Shown here: positions 22,651 through 30,717 of the stretch, one piece after another
How positions within the stretch are numbered: position 1 is the first letter of the stretch
Layout: each line of letters begins with the position of its first letter
NCBI RefSeq assembly: GCF_003473545.1
Contig: NZ_QUCM01000008.1
Coordinates: 45,534-109,533, forward strand
Origin: Clostridium sp. AM22-11AC
Lineage (GTDB): Bacteria; Bacillota; Clostridia; Lachnospirales; Lachnospiraceae
Length of the DNA: 64,000 nucleotides
Direction: 5' to 3'
The notes under the pieces: model-generated
The model's input: the letters and a program-made list of their open reading frames with translations, nothing else
The model's database searches: none
Told to the model about the DNA's origin: nothing
Position numbers and translations under genes: made by a program

Positions 22651-23346
22651 CTACTGTTTCTCGATCTTATAGCCTACGCCCCATACTACCTTCAGATATT
22701 TTGGCTCTCTTGGGTTGATCTCGATCTTTTCACGGATGTGGCGGATATGGACAGCTACTGTGTTATCCGCGCCAATGGCTTCCTCATTCCAGATCTTTTC
22801 GTAGATCTCATCAATGGAAAATACCTTTCCTGCGTTCTTTACCAGAAGCAGGAGGATATTGTATTCAATAGGAGTCAGCTTAATCGGATCTCCATCAACT
22901 GTAACTTCTTTGTTATCATCATTGATCTGAAGACCGCCACACTTGTAGACCTGTCCTTCCGCCTGCTGGTTCATGTTTCCAAGCTGTGTATAACGGCGCA
23001 GCTGGGATTTAACTCTTGCAACCAGTTCCAGCGGGTTGAATGGCTTTGTAATGTAATCATCTGCACCAATATTAAGTCCTAAGATCTTATCTGCATCTTC
23101 TGACTTTGCGGAAAGAATGATGATCGGGATACTGCTGGTCTCACGTACCTTTAAAGTAGTGCGGATGCCATCCAGTCCCGGCATCATTACATCTAAGATC
23201 AAAAGATCTGCGGACTGGGTCTCCAGATATTCCAGAGCCTCATAACCGTCATATGTTTTTATAACTTTAAAGCCTTCTCCTGTAAGATAAATGTCAATGG
23301 CTTCCACAATCTGTTTATCGTCATCACATACCAGAATCGTCTGCAT
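22651..23346 (-). CDS. OmpR-family response regulator
   Basis: This 231-aa regulator has a receiver domain with acidic pair DDD near residue 8, phosphoacceptor Asp in LLILDVMMPGLDGIRT (about 52), and Lys in DDYITKPFNPLELVARVKSQ (about 101). It is followed by a winged-helix output domain (LTPIEYNILLLLVKNAGKVF, DNTVAVHIRHIREKIEINPR). The ATG at 23346 was chosen over the longer frame because AAAGGAGGG lies just upstream and the receiver fold starts there (MQTILVCDDD). It is co-transcribed with the kinase. Confidence 0.95.
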   Translation of the reverse strand: MQTILVCDDDKQIVEAIDIYLTGEGFKVIKTYDGYEALEYLETQSADLLILDVMMPGLDGIRTTLKVRETSSIPIIILSAKSEDADKILGLNIGADDYITKPFNPLELVARVKSQLRRYTQLGNMNQQAEGQVYKCGGLQINDDNKEVTVDGDPIKLTPIEYNILLLLVKNAGKVFSIDEIYEKIWNEEAIGADNTVAVHIRHIREKIEINPREPKYLKVVWGVGYKIEKQ

Positions 23347-23377
23347 AAATGTCCCTCCTTTTATTGATATATCCTTC

Positions 23378-23440
23378 TGCGCCCGGCCGGGCGCAAATTT
23401 GCTACAATTTGTACCACCTGCGTCCGCGCCGGCAGGCGCG
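23378..23440. repeat. Two GC-rich palindromes between the NlpC/P60 and response regulator genes
   Basis: TGCGCCCGGCCGGGCGCA (23378-23395) is a perfect 18-bp palindrome, and CCGCGCC-GGCA-GGCGCGG (23423-23440) is a 7-bp stem hairpin. They lie downstream of the lipoprotein stop codon. Neither has a T-run, so they may slow or partly terminate transcription into the two-component genes, or be a dispersed repeat. Confidence 0.6.
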
Positions 23441-23452
23441 GGGCAACTTAAT

Positions 23453-25063
23453 TTAGAAGATACGCCAAGCGCAGACAAAGTTGCTTCTCCACCAGGAACT
23501 TAAACCTCTGTGGACAACTTTACCGTTACTGGAAGAAGCATCGATGACTGTTCCGCCGCCTGCAGCGATACCTACATGGCCTCTTACTACTACGATATCT
23601 CCTGCCTGGATATCATTGAAATTGCTTACCTTTGTATAACGTCCTGCGCTTCTCCAGCCGGAAGAAGTCATATAACTCTGGCTCACGCCTACCTGCTTTA
23701 AGCACCAATATACAAAACCGGAACAGTCAAAGGAGCTTGGTCCCTTTGCACCCCATACATATGGACTTCCCAGTTTGGAAGATGCTACGGATATCAGAGC
23801 TGAAACACCTGCACCGGAAGCTGGTCTCGGAGCCGGTGAGCTGGTATTTCCACCGCTGTTGCCCTTACTTGAGCTATTATTCTTATTGCTGCTGCTATTT
23901 GATTTATTACTCTTAGTTGACGCTGCTGTAGTAGGCGCCGGCTTCTTAACATTATCACTGGTCAGCTTTGCCATGGTCTGTACGCCTACTTTACCGTCTG
24001 CAGACAGGCCGTTTCGTGACTGGAAGTTCTTTACCGCGTCTTCTGTTGCTTCACCATAGTAGCCGGTTACATTGGAAGACGGCAGATAGCCGTACTTGCT
24101 TAACAGCTGCTGTACTCTGGTAACAGAATCACCCTGTTCGCCGATCATCAGGCCGTTTGGCTTTGCGTCAGAACTGTTTAATACAATACGTGTGGATGGT
24201 CCTAAGTAACCATCTACTACCTGGTCGTTTCTTGCCTGGAACTGCTTAACTGCGATCACAGTGTCCTGACCGTAGGTACCGTCCGGTGTAGTAGTCAGAT
24301 AGCCCAGATCCTTTAAACGCTGCTGGCATGCTAATACCACATCGCTCTTTTCGCCATATGCAAGCATATTTGCCTTAATGTCATCGCTGTACATCAGGTT
24401 ATAGGTCTGCTGGCCTACCTTGCCGTCTTCTGCAAGGCCATTGACGCCCTGGAGTTTTAAAACAGCGGTTTCTGTGGCATCGTCAAAGTTGCCTGTTACC
24501 TGGTCTGCAGAAGCCAGATAGCCCAGTTCGTATAATCGCTGCTGGATCTTCTGGATATCATCCCCCTGGGTTCCCTTTGATACTGCGTAATGTTTGGCAT
24601 CATCTGCCATCAGTTCATTCCAGGTGGTATCACCTACAATACCATCCTGAGGCAGTTCATTCTGTCTCTGGAAATGTTTCACTGCTGTAAGAGTGACCTG
24701 ACCAAAATAGTCAGTAGGTTCATCGTTATCCATAAAGCCCAAGTCCATTAATCGCTGCTGTAACTTCTTTACGATCTCATGGCGTACACCTTCTCTTAAA
24801 TACTGAGGCGCTGCCTGTGCATCTTCCGGCAATTCTACATCATCCAGTCCAGGAAGGATCTGCCCATCCATTCCTAAAGGTGCTATGGTCTCATCTGTTC
24901 CATCTGAAACTGCTGCCTGTCCGTCCTGGGCATTTGCAGCTACAGCCTCATTCTGAGTTGCAACTCCTCTTTCCCCTGAAGAACAGCCTCCTAACGCCAA
25001 CGCTGCCGCCAGCGCACTGGATATGCAGGCATATCGCAGATAATATGTATATTTTTCATTCAT
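23453..25063 (-). CDS. Lipoprotein with peptidoglycan-binding repeats and NlpC/P60 endopeptidase
   Basis: This 536-aa secreted cell-wall hydrolase has a lipoprotein signal peptide ending in ALALGGCSSG (lipobox Cys near residue 25). Four PG_binding_1 repeats follow, with motifs VKKLQQRLMDLGFM, IQKIQQRLYELGYL, VLACQQRLKDLGYL and VTRVQQLLSKYGYL. A Ser/Asn/Lys-rich linker leads to an NlpC/P60 domain with the catalytic Cys in SSFDCSGFVYWCLK and His in VVRGHVGIAAGGG. It should cleave peptide stems of peptidoglycan outside the membrane. The ATG at 25063 is preceded by GAGGA. It is on the same strand, directly upstream of the two-component pair. Confidence 0.93.
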   Translation of the reverse strand: MNEKYTYYLRYACISSALAAALALGGCSSGERGVATQNEAVAANAQDGQAAVSDGTDETIAPLGMDGQILPGLDDVELPEDAQAAPQYLREGVRHEIVKKLQQRLMDLGFMDNDEPTDYFGQVTLTAVKHFQRQNELPQDGIVGDTTWNELMADDAKHYAVSKGTQGDDIQKIQQRLYELGYLASADQVTGNFDDATETAVLKLQGVNGLAEDGKVGQQTYNLMYSDDIKANMLAYGEKSDVVLACQQRLKDLGYLTTTPDGTYGQDTVIAVKQFQARNDQVVDGYLGPSTRIVLNSSDAKPNGLMIGEQGDSVTRVQQLLSKYGYLPSSNVTGYYGEATEDAVKNFQSRNGLSADGKVGVQTMAKLTSDNVKKPAPTTAASTKSNKSNSSSNKNNSSSKGNSGGNTSSPAPRPASGAGVSALISVASSKLGSPYVWGAKGPSSFDCSGFVYWCLKQVGVSQSYMTSSGWRSAGRYTKVSNFNDIQAGDIVVVRGHVGIAAGGGTVIDASSSNGKVVHRGLSSWWRSNFVCAWRIF

Positions 25064-25329
25064 GAAATGTATCCTCGCTTGTTGTTTGTTGCTTCTGTAA
25101 ATCCAATCCCTGAAGATTTCGCTTCCACTAGTTTCACTCAGGACCACGCGCTTGCGCGCTCTACTGCCTGCTTGCGCTTATCAGATTATAGCACATATCC
25201 TACTATTTTTCGATATTTTTCACAGTCTTAAGAAAATCGCAAAAAAGGACAAACCAGAAACAGCTTCCATAACAGCGCTCCCTGGCTTGTCCTTCTTTTT
25301 CTTTGTTTTTATTATTTTTCTTATTTTCT

Positions 25330-26013
25330 TTAACTTCTCTTTTCCCTGTGAAAAAGCTTCTTAGCCCCCCGTCCAAAGCGTTTTCTTTTAAAAAATGGCA
25401 CTTTTGTTGCAGCAGCTTCCTCCTGTCCTGCTTTCTGGAAGGAACGGATGGTTTCATCCAGGAGACGAAAACGTTCCTCTTCCTTCTGGCCGGACTCCTG
25501 AAGAAGAAGTTCCAATTCACCTGCCAGCCGCTGTTTTACCAGGCAGCTGATATCCTGACTCAGTTTTTCATTGTTTACCTCAAGGGCCCGTCCAATGATC
25601 AGGTTCATCATCTGCTGAAACTGGGCCATTTTCTCTTCTGCGCTTACAGGCAGCGGACTTCCATCTGCAGATGTGCTTACCATAGCTGTATTTTCCTCTT
25701 TCTCTTCTTCCTTAAGTTCTTTTAAAGCAGCATCCATATCCTGCTCTAAAATCTCATCTGTCAGTTCGCCTTCCAGCTTTCCGTCCTTTTTTATCTGTTC
25801 TAAAGCATGTTTGATCGCCTTTAACTGATACCCTTTTTCCTTCAGATTTTTAACCTGCTTAAACAGCCGGATATGAAAATCCGTATAATACCTGTGTCCC
25901 ATTTCATTCCGTGGGATCGCAAGTTCTAACTCCTCCTCCCAGTACCTTAATACATGGGCTTCCACATCCACCTTTCTGGATGCATCCGATATAAGATAAT
26001 GTACTTCATCCAT
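25330..26013 (-). CDS. MerR-type helix-turn-helix protein
   Basis: This 227-aa protein starts MDEVHYLISDASRKVDVEAH, then VLRYWEEELELAIPRNEMGH and RYYTDFHIRLFKQVKNLKEK, a clear MerR winged-helix domain (residues 1-75) without the usual ligand-binding tail. The rest is charged and coiled-coil-like, ending in a highly basic region (FFKRKRFGRGAKKLFHREKR). Two starts are possible: ATG at 26019 is only 3 bases after GGAG, so ATG at 26013 is preferred. It sits after dnaB on the same strand; the target is unknown. Confidence 0.8.
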   Translation of the reverse strand: MDEVHYLISDASRKVDVEAHVLRYWEEELELAIPRNEMGHRYYTDFHIRLFKQVKNLKEKGYQLKAIKHALEQIKKDGKLEGELTDEILEQDMDAALKELKEEEKEENTAMVSTSADGSPLPVSAEEKMAQFQQMMNLIIGRALEVNNEKLSQDISCLVKQRLAGELELLLQESGQKEEERFRLLDETIRSFQKAGQEEAAATKVPFFKRKRFGRGAKKLFHREKRS

Positions 26014-26164
26014 AGCCATTCTCTCCTTCACAACACGTATCATTCTGATTAACTGCAGCCCTTTTGCCGCTGTTTATTATCAATGTATGCGTTGAGAATG
26101 ACTATTATGACTAAAAATATAAATGGCACCTGCATCAACTGATACAAGTGCCAGATCATATACA

Positions 26165-27523
26165 TTATCCTTCCTGATTTCCACCCTGAGGACGCACTGC
26201 ATTTACAAACTTGGTGTACTCCGGTTTCCAGATCAGGTTTACAGTACCGATAGGGCCGTTTCGCTGTTTGGCGATAATAACTTCGGCCTCATTTGGATGT
26301 TCCGTATCTTTATTATAATAATCATCACGATATAAGAACATAACAACGTCCGCATCCTGCTCGATGGCTCCGGACTCTCGAAGGTCGGAAAGCATAGGTC
26401 TGTGGTCTGTACGTGTCTCACAGGCACGGGACAGCTGGGACAGGGCAATGACCGGGGCATGAAGTTCTCTTGCCAGTGCCTTTAAAGAACGGGAAATATC
26501 GGAAATTTCCTGCTGACGGTTGTCATTTCCCCCTTTGCGGCTTCCGCTCATCAACTGTAAGTAGTCAATGATAACAATACTTAAGCCATATTCCAGCTTC
26601 ATTTTCCTGCACTTGGAACGCAGCTCAGAAATGGAAATACCCGGTGTATCATCAATGATCAGCTTGGAATTACCGATAATGCCGATACCTTCCACAACCG
26701 CATCCCAGTCAGAGTCTGTCAGCGTACCTGTACGCAGCTTCTGGGAGTCTACATTGGACTCCATGGAAAGCATACGGTTTACCAGCTGTTCCTTTGACAT
26801 TTCCAGACTGAATACCATACAGGGCAGGTTCTTACGCACAGAAACATAGTCAACTACATTTAAGACAAAAGCCGTTTTACCCATAGAAGGACGGGCTGCG
26901 ATCAGGATAAAATCGGAAGGCTGGAAACCGGACAGTTTATAATCCAGATCAATAAATCCGGAAGGGATACCGGTAACCGTTCCCTGGTTTTTATATGCAT
27001 CCTCGATCTTTTCCAGAACATTGATGGCAACCTGCTTGATGGGTACAAATTCCTGTCCGCCCTTGTTCTGGAGCAGGTCAAAAATAGATTTTTCCGTATC
27101 CGCCAGAATATTTTCCAGTGGCTCTTTTCCTGCATAACAGGTATTTGCGATCTCTTCTGTTGTCTTTATAAGCCGGCGCAGAACTGCTTTCTCACTGACA
27201 ATCGTAGCATAGGATTTAACATTGGCTGATGTAGGCACAATGGTAATGATATCCCGGACAAAATCCAGGCTGCTGACTTCCGGCGGAACATCCTTCTCCT
27301 TTAAACGGTCCTGAAGTGTGACCAGGTCTACCGGCTTTCCTTCATTGAACAGTTCCACCATGGCATCAAACATGATCCCGTACTGCTGCTGATAAAAATC
27401 GCTGCCCGTGATGATCTCCGATGCAGCGATTACCGCTTCCCTGTCCATTAACATAGAACCTATAACAGACTGTTCCGCCTCTATACTGTGAGGAAGCACC
27501 CGCTTGATCAGGGTCTCTTCCAT
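26165..27523 (-). CDS. dnaB: Replicative DNA helicase DnaB
   Basis: This 452-aa hexameric 5'-3' replication-fork helicase has an N-terminal DnaB domain (IEAEQSVIGSMLMDREAVIA), a linker, and a RecA-like core with Walker A (IAARPSMGKTAFVLNVVDYV, near 200-220), Walker B region LSIVIIDYLQLMSGSRKGG, and the DnaB motifs ALARELHAPVIALSQLSRAC and ESGAIEQDADVVMFLYRDDY. The length is normal. It follows rplI and gdpP in the order gdpP-rplI-dnaB conserved in Firmicutes. The helicase loader of the mobile element at 3082-3921 may recruit it. Confidence 0.97.
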   Translation of the reverse strand: MEETLIKRVLPHSIEAEQSVIGSMLMDREAVIAASEIITGSDFYQQQYGIMFDAMVELFNEGKPVDLVTLQDRLKEKDVPPEVSSLDFVRDIITIVPTSANVKSYATIVSEKAVLRRLIKTTEEIANTCYAGKEPLENILADTEKSIFDLLQNKGGQEFVPIKQVAINVLEKIEDAYKNQGTVTGIPSGFIDLDYKLSGFQPSDFILIAARPSMGKTAFVLNVVDYVSVRKNLPCMVFSLEMSKEQLVNRMLSMESNVDSQKLRTGTLTDSDWDAVVEGIGIIGNSKLIIDDTPGISISELRSKCRKMKLEYGLSIVIIDYLQLMSGSRKGGNDNRQQEISDISRSLKALARELHAPVIALSQLSRACETRTDHRPMLSDLRESGAIEQDADVVMFLYRDDYYNKDTEHPNEAEVIIAKQRNGPIGTVNLIWKPEYTKFVNAVRPQGGNQEG

Positions 27524-27572
27524 AAACTTATCTCCTTACATTTCCGGGTAGTGTTCCCGGACTGTGTTATCT

Positions 27573-28019
27573 TTATGCTTCTACTACCTTAACTGCCAGT
27601 TTTGCAGTTACTTCTTTGTGAAGCTTTACAGATACCTCAAAGCTTCCGATTGCCTTGATCGGTGTGTTTAATACGATCTTCTTCTTGTCGATCTCCAGAC
27701 CTAACTGATCCATAGCTGCCTTCTCAATCTCCTTAGAAGAAACAGCACCGAAAGCTCTTCCGCCTTCGCCAGCCTTGATAGAAACAGTCACAGAAGCATT
27801 GTTTAACTTCTCAGCCAGTTCCTTAGCTGCTGCCAGCTGCTCCGCTGCGATCTTTGCATCATTTGCTTTCTGAAGCTTTAAGTCATTTAAGTTCTTGGAG
27901 GTTGCTTCTACACCTAATTTCTTTGGAAGGATGAAGTTGCGTGCGTAACCGTCATTTACCTTTACAACCTGTCCTTTTTTACCTAATGCCTTTACATCTT
28001 CTAATAATACGATTTCCAT
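27573..28019 (-). CDS. rplI: 50S ribosomal protein L9
   Basis: This 148-aa protein has the L9 N-terminal signature [20 protein letters not shown] followed by [20 protein letters not shown], a long central helix, and the C-terminal rRNA-binding domain ([40 protein letters not shown]). Full length. It lies between gdpP and dnaB, with AAGGAAG before the ATG. Confidence 0.98.
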   Translation of the reverse strand: MEIVLLEDVKALGKKGQVVKVNDGYARNFILPKKLGVEATSKNLNDLKLQKANDAKIAAEQLAAAKELAEKLNNASVTVSIKAGEGGRAFGAVSSKEIEKAAMDQLGLEIDKKKIVLNTPIKAIGSFEVSVKLHKEVTAKLAVKVVEA

Positions 28020-28093
28020 TTTACAAAACTTCCTTTCTATATCATCTGAATATCTCTATATCTTATATCTCTGAATATCTTCGATACTGTCTG

Positions 28094-30142
28094 TTAAGAC
28101 ACATCACCTTCATCCATCATCTGACGGATAACCGCTTTCAGGCGCTCCTTGGCTTCTTCAATGGTAACTCCCTGCATCTGGGCACCTGCAATAGTCCTGT
28201 GACCGCCGCCACCCAGTTTTTCCATCATAACCTGAACATTGACCTCATCAATAGACCGGGCACTGAAATAAATGGTATTATTGTAATCAGTAAGTACCAC
28301 AGAAGCCTTAATGCCCTTGATCTCAAGAAGCTCATTAGCCGCCTGGGCACCGATGATCGTCGGGCTGTCTAACCCTTCTGCCGGGCAGACGCTGATAGCA
28401 AATGCGTCCATATAAACCTCTGCAGCCCTTACTGCCTCTGCCTTCGCCTGATAATCTACCATATTTTCACGGAACAGCTTGCGCACTCTTGTTACATCCG
28501 CGCCGCTTCTTCTAAGGAATGCTGCCGCCTCAAAGGTACGCACGCCTGTCTGGTTGGTAAAATTCTGGGTATCGATCACGATACCTGCATACATGGCATC
28601 TGCCTCACAGGGCCTTACTTTAATGCCGTCTGCAATATACTGCAATACTTCCGCAACCATTTCACAGGCAGAAGAAGCATATGGCTCTACATAAGAAAGA
28701 ACCGCATTGTCGATCACTTCGCTGCTGGTACGGTGATGGTCCAGAACCACAATGGTCCGGATCAGACGCAGCAGGCTCGGTTCATCGGTAATACTTGGGC
28801 GGTTTACGTCCACAACCACCAGCATAGTACCTGCATCCACCAGCTCCGCAGCCTTGGCGCCGTTTAAGAACATATCATCCGGGTACTCCGGATTGTTCTG
28901 GAAACGTTCCATCATAGGACGTACAGAAGAAGTTACATCATTGAGTACGATATTTGCCTTTTTATTCATGGACATGGCAATACGGTAAATACCAACTGCC
29001 GCACCGAAAGCATCAATATCTGCCATCCTGTGTCCCATGATCAACAGACGGTCTTTATTATCCATCAGCTCTTTTAAAGCATGTGCCTTCACACGGGCCT
29101 TTACACGGGTGGTCTTTTCCATCTGCTGGGCTTTTCCGCCGTAATAAAGGATCTTATCGGAGTCCTTTACAACTGCCTGGTCACCGCCGCGGCCAAGTGC
29201 CATATCGATGGAAGTTCTTGCATAATCATAATTCTGTGCATAACTTTCACCGTTCATACCAATACCGATACTTAAAGTGACTGCCATGTCATTACCGATA
29301 TTGACTGTTTTTACATCTTCCAGAATGGAAAAACGCTCATCCTGCATCTTTGCAACATACTGCTGCTTGATCACAAAGAAATATTTATCCTTCTCAATAC
29401 TTTTTACAATACCGTTCATGGAAGAAATATACTTGCTGATCTTTCGATCAATCAAAGCTGTTAAAAGAGAACGGCGTACTTCCTCAACGCTTTCCAGCGC
29501 CTCATCATAATTGTCCAGATAAATAAGACCGGCTACCAGTTTCTGGTCATTGATCTGCTGCTTATATAACAGCATCTGAGTCTCATCGATCAGATAAATG
29601 GCTGTTACCAGGGAATTTCCCTCATCCAGTCCACAGTCAGCTGCCGCTGCCTGAGCCTCTTCTGTATGGATCTCTTTCATGTCCACACGGTACTTCTTAT
29701 CTTTAAAAGAGCTGTGGATACTTACAGTTTCTCCACCGGTGGCAAGCATTTCCTTTGTGACATCCGGAAACATCTGGGTAATGTTTTTGATGGTTGCTTT
29801 ATCATCCCCAAGAATGGCTTCCATTTCCTGGTTCATCCACAAAATACGACCTGCTATATCCGCCACACAGTAAGGCACCAGCATTTCTTCCAGAAATTTA
29901 CTTTTGCTCTTGTCGTAGACCTGTGAAAATGCGATCAGTCCCGCAAGAATGCCCTTTCTTCTGGAAAAGTAGATCCATAACGCTATTCCAATATAGATAA
30001 GAGTAAAAAATGAAACTATAATGCCTGCTCTTAATGAAACTGCCCCCACAGCAGCTGTCAGCAGGACCATCAGGACCGATAAAAAAATGGGCCACTGAAG
30101 ATAAATGCGGAAGTTCCCCCGCACCTTCCTTTTCTCATCCAT
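28094..30142 (-). CDS. gdpP: GdpP-type cyclic-di-AMP phosphodiesterase (DHH/DHHA1)
   Basis: This 682-aa membrane enzyme degrades c-di-AMP. Two N-terminal membrane helices (about 13-33 and 36-55) precede a PAS-like domain, a degenerate GGDEF domain (residues about 180-310), and the catalytic DHH/DHHA1 region: LIMGHRMADIDAFGAAVGIY, VVVDVNRPSI, VVLDHHRTSSEVIDNAVLSY and GGGGHRTIAGAQMQG. All metal-binding motifs are present. It is the first gene of the gdpP-rplI-dnaB cluster. By family it controls c-di-AMP levels, linked to cell-wall and potassium balance. Confidence 0.96.
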   Translation of the reverse strand: MDEKRKVRGNFRIYLQWPIFLSVLMVLLTAAVGAVSLRAGIIVSFFTLIYIGIALWIYFSRRKGILAGLIAFSQVYDKSKSKFLEEMLVPYCVADIAGRILWMNQEMEAILGDDKATIKNITQMFPDVTKEMLATGGETVSIHSSFKDKKYRVDMKEIHTEEAQAAAADCGLDEGNSLVTAIYLIDETQMLLYKQQINDQKLVAGLIYLDNYDEALESVEEVRRSLLTALIDRKISKYISSMNGIVKSIEKDKYFFVIKQQYVAKMQDERFSILEDVKTVNIGNDMAVTLSIGIGMNGESYAQNYDYARTSIDMALGRGGDQAVVKDSDKILYYGGKAQQMEKTTRVKARVKAHALKELMDNKDRLLIMGHRMADIDAFGAAVGIYRIAMSMNKKANIVLNDVTSSVRPMMERFQNNPEYPDDMFLNGAKAAELVDAGTMLVVVDVNRPSITDEPSLLRLIRTIVVLDHHRTSSEVIDNAVLSYVEPYASSACEMVAEVLQYIADGIKVRPCEADAMYAGIVIDTQNFTNQTGVRTFEAAAFLRRSGADVTRVRKLFRENMVDYQAKAEAVRAAEVYMDAFAISVCPAEGLDSPTIIGAQAANELLEIKGIKASVVLTDYNNTIYFSARSIDEVNVQVMMEKLGGGGHRTIAGAQMQGVTIEEAKERLKAVIRQMMDEGDVS

Positions 30143-30273
30143 AGTCTTCCTCCAATCGTACCCAAAAATGAATGGAATACGCCTATCTTATGAATTATAC
30201 CATATGCAGGGCCATTCGTCCATGATAAACATTATCAGTCAAAGAATTCCGTAAATTTTTTTCAAAAAAAGTA

Positions 30274-30302
30274 TTGATTTTTCCTTTTTTCTATGGTATC
30301 AT
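30274..30302 (+). promoter_or_regulatory. Promoter of the tRNA-Tyr/tRNA-Leu unit
   Basis: TTGATT (30274-30279) and TATCAT (30297-30302) are separated by 17 bp and end 22 bp before the tRNA-Tyr gene. Confidence 0.6.
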
Positions 30303-30324
30303 CATTACTGCTTGAAAAAGCCAT

Positions 30325-30406
30325 GGGCGAATTCCCGAGTGGCCAAAGGGGACAGACTGTAAATCTGCTGGCACTGCCTTCGGTGGTTCGAATCCACCTT
30401 CGCCCA
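30325..30406 (+). tRNA. tRNA-Tyr (anticodon GTA)
   Basis: Acceptor arms GGGCGAA and TTCGCCC pair. The anticodon loop contains GTA (GACTGTAAATC), the T-loop is GTTCGAATC, and a long variable arm of class II is present. It is the first gene of a two-tRNA unit with tRNA-Leu 79 bp downstream. No CCA is encoded; the discriminator is A. Confidence 0.95.
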
Positions 30407-30485
30407 TTTACATACCTGCTAAGAGCGACAGTGCTTGCACGTATGCGCCTGATTTCAGCAATAGGTATGTATGAAAAAAGAATAT

Positions 30486-30571
30486 GCCGTAGTGGCGGAA
30501 CTGGCAGACGCCCGGGACTTAAAATCCCGTGGGTAGTGATACCCGTACCGGTTCGATTCCGGTCTACGGCA
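30486..30571 (+). tRNA. tRNA-Leu (anticodon TAA)
   Basis: The acceptor stem GCCGTAG/CTACGGC, anticodon stem GGGA-CTTAAAA-TCCC (anticodon TAA, reads UUA/UUG), a long variable arm and T-loop GGTTCGATTCC identify a class II leucine tRNA. It is followed by a strong terminator. Confidence 0.95.
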
Positions 30572-30578
30572 GCTTTTG

Positions 30579-30610
30579 GAACAGAACCTGATTGGTTCTG
30601 TTCTTTTTTT
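30579..30610 (+). terminator. Terminator of the tRNA-Tyr/Leu unit
   Basis: GAACAGAACC (30579-30588) and GGTTCTGTTC (30594-30603) form a perfect 10-bp stem with a TGATT loop, followed by seven T. Confidence 0.95.
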
Positions 30611-30655
30611 GTAAACAGCGTGGCAAATTTCGTTTCGTCTTGCCACAATAACTGC

Positions 30656-30697
30656 AAAAGAAGCAGACTCCCAGCAAAACCGGAGTCTGCTTCTTTT
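30656..30697 (-). terminator. Bidirectional terminator after the GH13 gene
   Basis: AAAAGAAGCAGACTCC (30656-30671) and GGAGTCTGCTTCTTTT (30682-30697) form a 16-bp stem with T-runs on both strands. It ends the minus-strand GH13 transcript at its stop codon (30718). Confidence 0.92.
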
Positions 30698-30717
30698 ATA
30701 TGCTCTTTTATATCTTT

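Noticed and set aside
23406..23478. Longer N-terminus for the response regulator, starting at 23478
   Set aside because: The extra residues are low-complexity, read through GC palindromes, and an excellent ribosome site precedes the ATG at 23346.
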